From NCBI GenBank assembly GCA_026874595.1, contig CM049306.1, forward strand, positions 64,798,019 to 64,862,018: a DNA stretch of 64,000 nucleotides, read 5' to 3'. The position numbers were made by a program, and so were the translations under genes. The stretch is from Sipunculus nudus (Eukaryota; Annelida; Sipuncula; Golfingiida; Sipunculidae). The notes under the pieces were generated by a model. It ran no database searches. It saw only the letters and a program-made list of their open reading frames with translations, and was not told where the DNA came from. Shown here one piece after another: positions 59,563 through 64,000 of the stretch (its first letter is position 1; every line of letters begins with the position of its first letter).

Positions 59563-59791
59563 TATGCCCACGCTTTCGAAGTTCTTCGTACCTGAGAACA
59601 ACTGGCGCAGACTGTCGGAGGAGGAAAAAACGCGCCATTTCAGACAATTTTTGCGTTCAGTCACATCGAAACCCAGTTTGGATACCATCAAGGCAACAAA
59701 GGCAAACTACTTCATACCGAAAGTAGCGTCAATTGCCAAAAAACCTGGCCAGCGTAAACGTGTGAGAACTGAACGAACCGCACCGCATTAA
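59563..59791 (+). pseudogene. Frameshifted C-terminal tail of the MULE transposase
   Basis: A frame reading MPTLSKFFVPENNWRRLS then HFRQFLRSV and ending KRVRTERTAPH before TAA (59789-59791) continues naturally from GLGDFVL in the transposase frame. A one-base indel around 59560 is implied. The basic tail (KKPGQRKRVRTER) looks like a nuclear-localisation or DNA-binding end. Confidence 0.7.
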
Positions 59792-59922
59792 TGTGCGTTA
59801 ATCCTTCTAGCTAGATATGGATATTGTGCATATATGGACAGTTTATGTATCATATCGGTTTTACATTAAGAATGTATTAAAAGTAATTTGCAAACATAAA
59901 ATCAGTGATAATGTATATAATT
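59792..59922. other. Short flank between MULE gene and gamma element
   Basis: AT-rich; no terminal inverted repeat of the MULE could be found by eye before the gamma hairpin. Confidence 0.4.
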
Positions 59923-60889
59923 GTATCCCCAGACAAAGTCGGGGGATACTATGTTTTCATACCGGTCCCCCCGCCGCCACCCCCCGCCGCCGCATATGAA
60001 TCTTGTTGGCGCGATAACCCAAAAATATTTCACAGAAATTTACCAAACTTGGTATATGTATAGATATGGGTAAGAGGACGACGCCTATTTAAAATGAGGT
60101 CATGACCTTTACTAGGAGAGTGTCCTTGACCTTGAATAGGTCCAATTTTGGGGAAAATCACACAAATTCTTTGATATCTCGAGAAATCTTGCATGGATTT
60201 ATCCCAAAATCAAGTTGATGGAAGATCATGGATAGGGTTGTCATGTTCCAGAAACTGGTGGCGCCACCTATTATTCTTTACTTGTTTTTGTGCCGTTTAA
60301 TACCCCCAAAATTGCCACCTTACAGAACTGTGAGCATTATAAGTCAAAAACTAATGGACAGATTTCTTTTATATTATGCATATACATAGGTATGGGTTAT
60401 GGGATGATGCTTATTCAAATTGGGGTCATGACCTTTCTATGATAGTGGCCTTGACCTTGAATATTGCCATACATGGTGAAAATCACACACCTCTTATGAT
60501 ATCTCCAGTGTTGATAGCCATATGGATTTCAAACATGACTTATGTATGGCCTACCACTAAAGTAAGAACCCTATAAGTTCTAGGGTCATGAGGTCAAAGG
60601 TCAAGGTCACTGGACTGGCATTTTAAAAGATACTGTGGATGCATTTTAAGCCAAACTTTCATCCCAGGTCTTCCATCTTGAATATATAGCTCACTTCCCA
60701 ATAGTGGATGATCCATATAAATTTTCGGGTCACAAGGTCAAAGGTCAAGGCCACTGGAGCTATCTGTCCAAAAATTAGTTTCTGGATGATAATTCCTGCT
60801 TTAAATGATGTAATGATTTCTAACTTGACTTATATATGTCGCATTGAAAAGCAAGACCCAAATTGATTTTGGGGTCATGAGGTCAGAGG

Positions 60890-63800
60890 TCACAGGACAC
60901 ATCTTTAAAAAGATTGTGGATGCAATTTCAGCCAAACATTTCATCTCAGACCTTTCAATTTGCACATATAAGTCATCTGCCAATAGAGGAAGACCCCTAT
61001 CAATTTTGAGGTCACAAGGTCAAAGGTGAAGGTCACAGGAGCCATCTGTCCGAAAATTAGTTTCTGGATGATAATTCCTTCTTTTATTGATGTATTGATT
61101 TCAAACTTGACTTGTATTTGACCCATTGGAAAAGCAAGACCAGAATTGAATTTGGGGTCATGAGGTCAAAGGTCAAGGTCACAGGAAACCTCTTTAAAAA
61201 GATTGTGGATGCATTTTCAGCCAAACAATTCATCTCAGATCTTTCTTCTTGCACATATAGTTCACCTGCCAAGAGTGGAAGACCCCTTTCAATTTTGAGG
61301 TCACAAGGTCAAAGGTGAAGGTCACAGGAGCCATCTGTCCAAAAATAAGTTTCTGGATGATAATTCCTGCTTTTATTGATGTATGGATTTCAAACTTGAC
61401 TTATATATGTCCCATTGGAAAAGCAAGACCCAAATTGATTTTGGGGTCATGAGGTCAAGGTCACAGGACACATCTTAAAAAAGATGTGGATGCATTTTCA
61501 GCCAAACATTTCATCTCAGATCTTTCATCTTGCACATATAGTTCACCTGCCAAGAGAGGAAGAACCCTATCAATTTTGAGGTCACAAGGTCAAAGGTGAA
61601 GGTCACAGGAGCCATCTGTCCAAAAATTAGTTTCTGGATGATAATTCCTTCTTTTATTGATGTATGGATTTCAAACTTGGCTTGTATTTGACCCATTAGA
61701 AAAGCAAGACCCAAATTGATTTTGGGGTCATGAGGTAAAAGGTCAAGGTCACAGGAAACCTCTTTTAAAAGATTGTGGATGCATTTTCAGCCAAACAATT
61801 AATCTCAGATCTTTCATCTTGCACATATAGTTCACCTGCCAAGAGTGGAAGACCCCTATCAATTTTGAGGTCACAAGGTCAAAGATGAAGGTCACAGGAG
61901 CCATATGTCCAAAAATTAGTTTCTGGATGATAATTCCTGCTTTTATTGATGTATGGATTTCAAACTTGACTTGCATATGTCCAATTGGAAAAGTAAGACC
62001 AAAATTGATTTTGGGGTAATGAGGTCAAAGGTCAAGGTCACAGGACACATCTTTAAAAAGATGTGGATGCATTTTCAGCCAAACATTTCATCTCAGATCT
62101 TTCATCTTTCACATATAGTTCTCCTGCCAAGAGAGGAAAAACACTATCAATTTTGAGGTCACAAGGTCAAAGGTGAAGGGCACAGAAGCCATCTGTCCAA
62201 AAATTAGTTTCTGGATGATAATTCCTTCTTTTATTGATGTATGGATTTCAAACTTGGCTTTGTTATTAACCCATTAGAAAAGCAAGACCCAGATTGATTT
62301 TGGGGTCATGAGGTCAAAGGTCAAGGTCACAGGAAACCTCTTTTAAAAGATTGTGGATGCATTTTCAGCCAAACAATTAATCTCAGATCTTTCATCTTGC
62401 ACATATAGTTAACCTTCCAAGAGTGGAAGACCCCTATCAATTTTGAGGTCACAAGGTCAAAGATGAAGGTCACAGGAGCCATATGTCCAAAAATTAGTTT
62501 CTGGATGATAATTCCTGCTTTTATTGATGTATGGATTTCAAACTTGACTTGCATATGTCCCATTGGAAAAGTAAGACCAAAATTGATTTTGGGGTCATGA
62601 GGTCAAAGGTCAAGGTCACAGGACACATCTTTAAAAAGATGTGGATGCATTTTCAGCCAAACATTTCATCTCAGATCTTTCATCTTTCACATATAGTTCT
62701 CCTGCAAAGAGAGGAAAAACACTATCAATTTTGAGGTCACAAGGTCAAAGGTGAAGGGCACAGGAGCCATCTGTCCAAAAATTAGTTTCTGGATGATAAT
62801 TCCTTCTTTTATTGATGTATGGATTTCAAACTTGGCTTTGTTATTGACCCATTAGAAAAGCAAGACCCAGATTGATTTTGGGGTCATGAGGTCAAAGGTC
62901 AAGGTCACAGGAAACCTCTTTTAAAAGATTATGGATGCATTTTCAGCCAAACAATTAATCTCAGATCTTTCATCTTGCACATATAGTTCACCTGCCAAGA
63001 GTGGAAGACCCCTATCAATTTTGAGGTTACAAGGTCAAAGATGAAGGTCACAGGAGCCATATGTCCAAAAATTAATTTCTGGATGATAATTCCTGCTTTT
63101 ATTGATGTATGGATTTCAAACTTGACTTGCATATGTCCAATTGGAAAAGTAAGACCAAAATTGATTTTGGGGTCATGAGGTCAAAGGTCAAGGTCACAGG
63201 ACACATCTTTAAAAAGATGTGGATGCATTTTCAGCCAAACATTTCATCTCAGATCTTTCATCTTGCACATATAGTTCTCCTGCCAAGAGAGGAAGAACAC
63301 TATCAATTTTGAGGTCACAAGGTCAACGGTGAAGGTCACAGGAGCCATCTGTCCAAAAATTAGTTTCTGGATGATAATTCCTGCTTTTATTGATGTATGG
63401 ATTTCAAACTTGGCTTTGTTATTGACCTATTAGAAAAGCAAGACCAAAATTGATTTTGGGGTCATGAGGTCAAAGGTCAAGGTCACAGGAAACCTCTTTT
63501 AAAAGATTGTGGATGCATTTTCAGCCAAACATTTAATCTCAGATCTTTCATCTTGCACATATAGTTAACCTGCCAAGAGTGGAAGACCCCTATCAATTTT
63601 GAGGTCACAAGGTCAAAGATGAAGGTCACAGGAGCCATATGTCCAAAAATTAGTTTCTGGATGATAATTCCTGCTTTTATTGATGTATGGATTTCAAACT
63701 TGACTTGCATATGTCCCATTGGAAAAGTAAGACCAAAATTGATTTTGGGGTCATGAGGTCAAAGGTCAAGGTCACAGGACACATCTTTAAAAAGATGTGG

Positions 63801-64000
63801 ATGCATTTTCAGCCAAACATTTCATCTCAGATCTTTCATCTTTCACATATAGTTCTCCTGCCAAGAGAGGAAAAACACTATCAATTTTGAGGTCACAAGG
63901 TCAAAGGTGAAGGGCACAGGAGCCATCTGTCCAAAAATTAGTTTCTGGATGATAATTCCTTCTTTTATTGATGTATGGATTTCAAACTTGGCTTTGTTAT
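60890..64000. repeat. 578-bp higher-order repeat made of two ~289-bp monomers
   Basis: Monomer A is marked by ACAGGACACATCTT at 60892, 61463, 62040, 62618, 63196 and 63774. Monomer B is marked by ACAGGAAACCTCTTT at 61181, 61751, 62329, 62907 and 63485. From 62040 the spacing is exactly 578. A-B pairs are more alike between dimers than A is to B, the signature of higher-order amplification. The array continues past the window edge. Confidence 0.92.
61443..63780 (+). promoter_or_regulatory. Arrayed nuclear-receptor half-sites in gamma
   Basis: Each 289-bp monomer has AGGTCAAAGGTCAAGGTCA (a DR1 overlapping a DR0, with an ERR/NR5A-type TCAAGGTCA). About 120 bp later comes a second cluster, AGGTCACAAGGTCAAAGGT. 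Examples of the first cluster: about 62024, 62311, 62600, 62889, 63178, 63467 and 63756. The same words occur inverted in gamma at 31860-32740 and in alpha (TGACCTTGACCTTTGACCT). Binding is inferred from sequence only. Confidence 0.5.

Larger units (their letters stand above)
59923..64000 (-). mobile_element. Gamma-family element, reverse orientation, runs off the window
   Basis: The right-end hairpin appears first: GTATCCCCAGAC-AAA-GTCGGGGGATAC (59923-59949). It is followed by CCGGTCCCCCCGCCGCC, the inverse of 31560-31615. The gamma core (60000-60580) and the long roughly 289-bp tandem array then read in reverse. The left end is beyond 64000. Open frames of 60-78 codons recur at the repeat period and are shadows. 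Confidence 0.85.

Noticed and set aside
60890-64000. Conserved 67-78-codon frames repeated in the gamma array
   Set aside because: Conservation follows the 289/578-bp tandem period on both strands; no coding signal.

Overview
The window is eukaryotic, almost certainly animal, nuclear DNA. It is AT-rich and dominated by transposable-element (TE) debris, with no intact host gene that I can support. There is no bacterial gene organisation, and no rRNA, tRNA or CRISPR locus that I can recognise. The short non-autonomous elements with tandem internal cores, ACGG/ACAG-type microsatellites and hairpin 3' ends resemble the pearl/HINE (Helentron-associated) elements known from bivalves and other marine invertebrates. 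A lophotrochozoan, perhaps a mollusc, is my best guess; this is inference only.

Layout. 1-16494: a cluster of one element family (called alpha here), with a 1122-bp duplication, a 1358-bp tandem pair, four near-identical 1266-bp monomers (7015-12078), and two full-length elements head to tail (12223-14421, 14422-16494). 16495-19012: single-copy-looking, promoter-like DNA split by a 1380-bp Mutator-like element with a perfect 9-bp target-site duplication and a Ulp1 protease remnant. 19013-44180: nested and repeated copies of four more families (beta, gamma, delta, epsilon), including two related delta copies (19013-23882 and 34615-38116). One delta copy carries a pogo/Tigger-like insertion that the other lacks. 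39440-39979 holds an unrecognised broken coding remnant. 44180-49093: mostly unique AT-rich DNA, a LINE 3' relic (minus strand), a CCAAT-box tandem and a roughly 130-bp satellite. 49094-51655 and 54019-56203: two long-inverted-repeat DNA transposons without visible coding capacity. 56795-59791: a decayed PHD-OTU-MULE transposase gene. 59923-64000: a reverse-oriented gamma element with a 578-bp higher-order repeat rich in nuclear-receptor half-sites, running off the window.

Main observation. At least four families (alpha, beta, gamma, delta) with different sequences share one terminal design. The left end is AA(A)CTAG or AACAAG, then a small hairpin, then a family-specific word. That word reappears inverted as the 3' arm of a hairpin at the right end. 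Between these ends the families share internal modules: a GGTGGCGCCACC palindrome, clustered TGACCT/AGGTCA half-sites and, in alpha, regularly spaced CTCF-like and RFX X-box-like motifs. I read them as non-autonomous Helentron/Helitron-like elements that carry transcription-factor-site cassettes. No Rep/helicase gene lies in the window.
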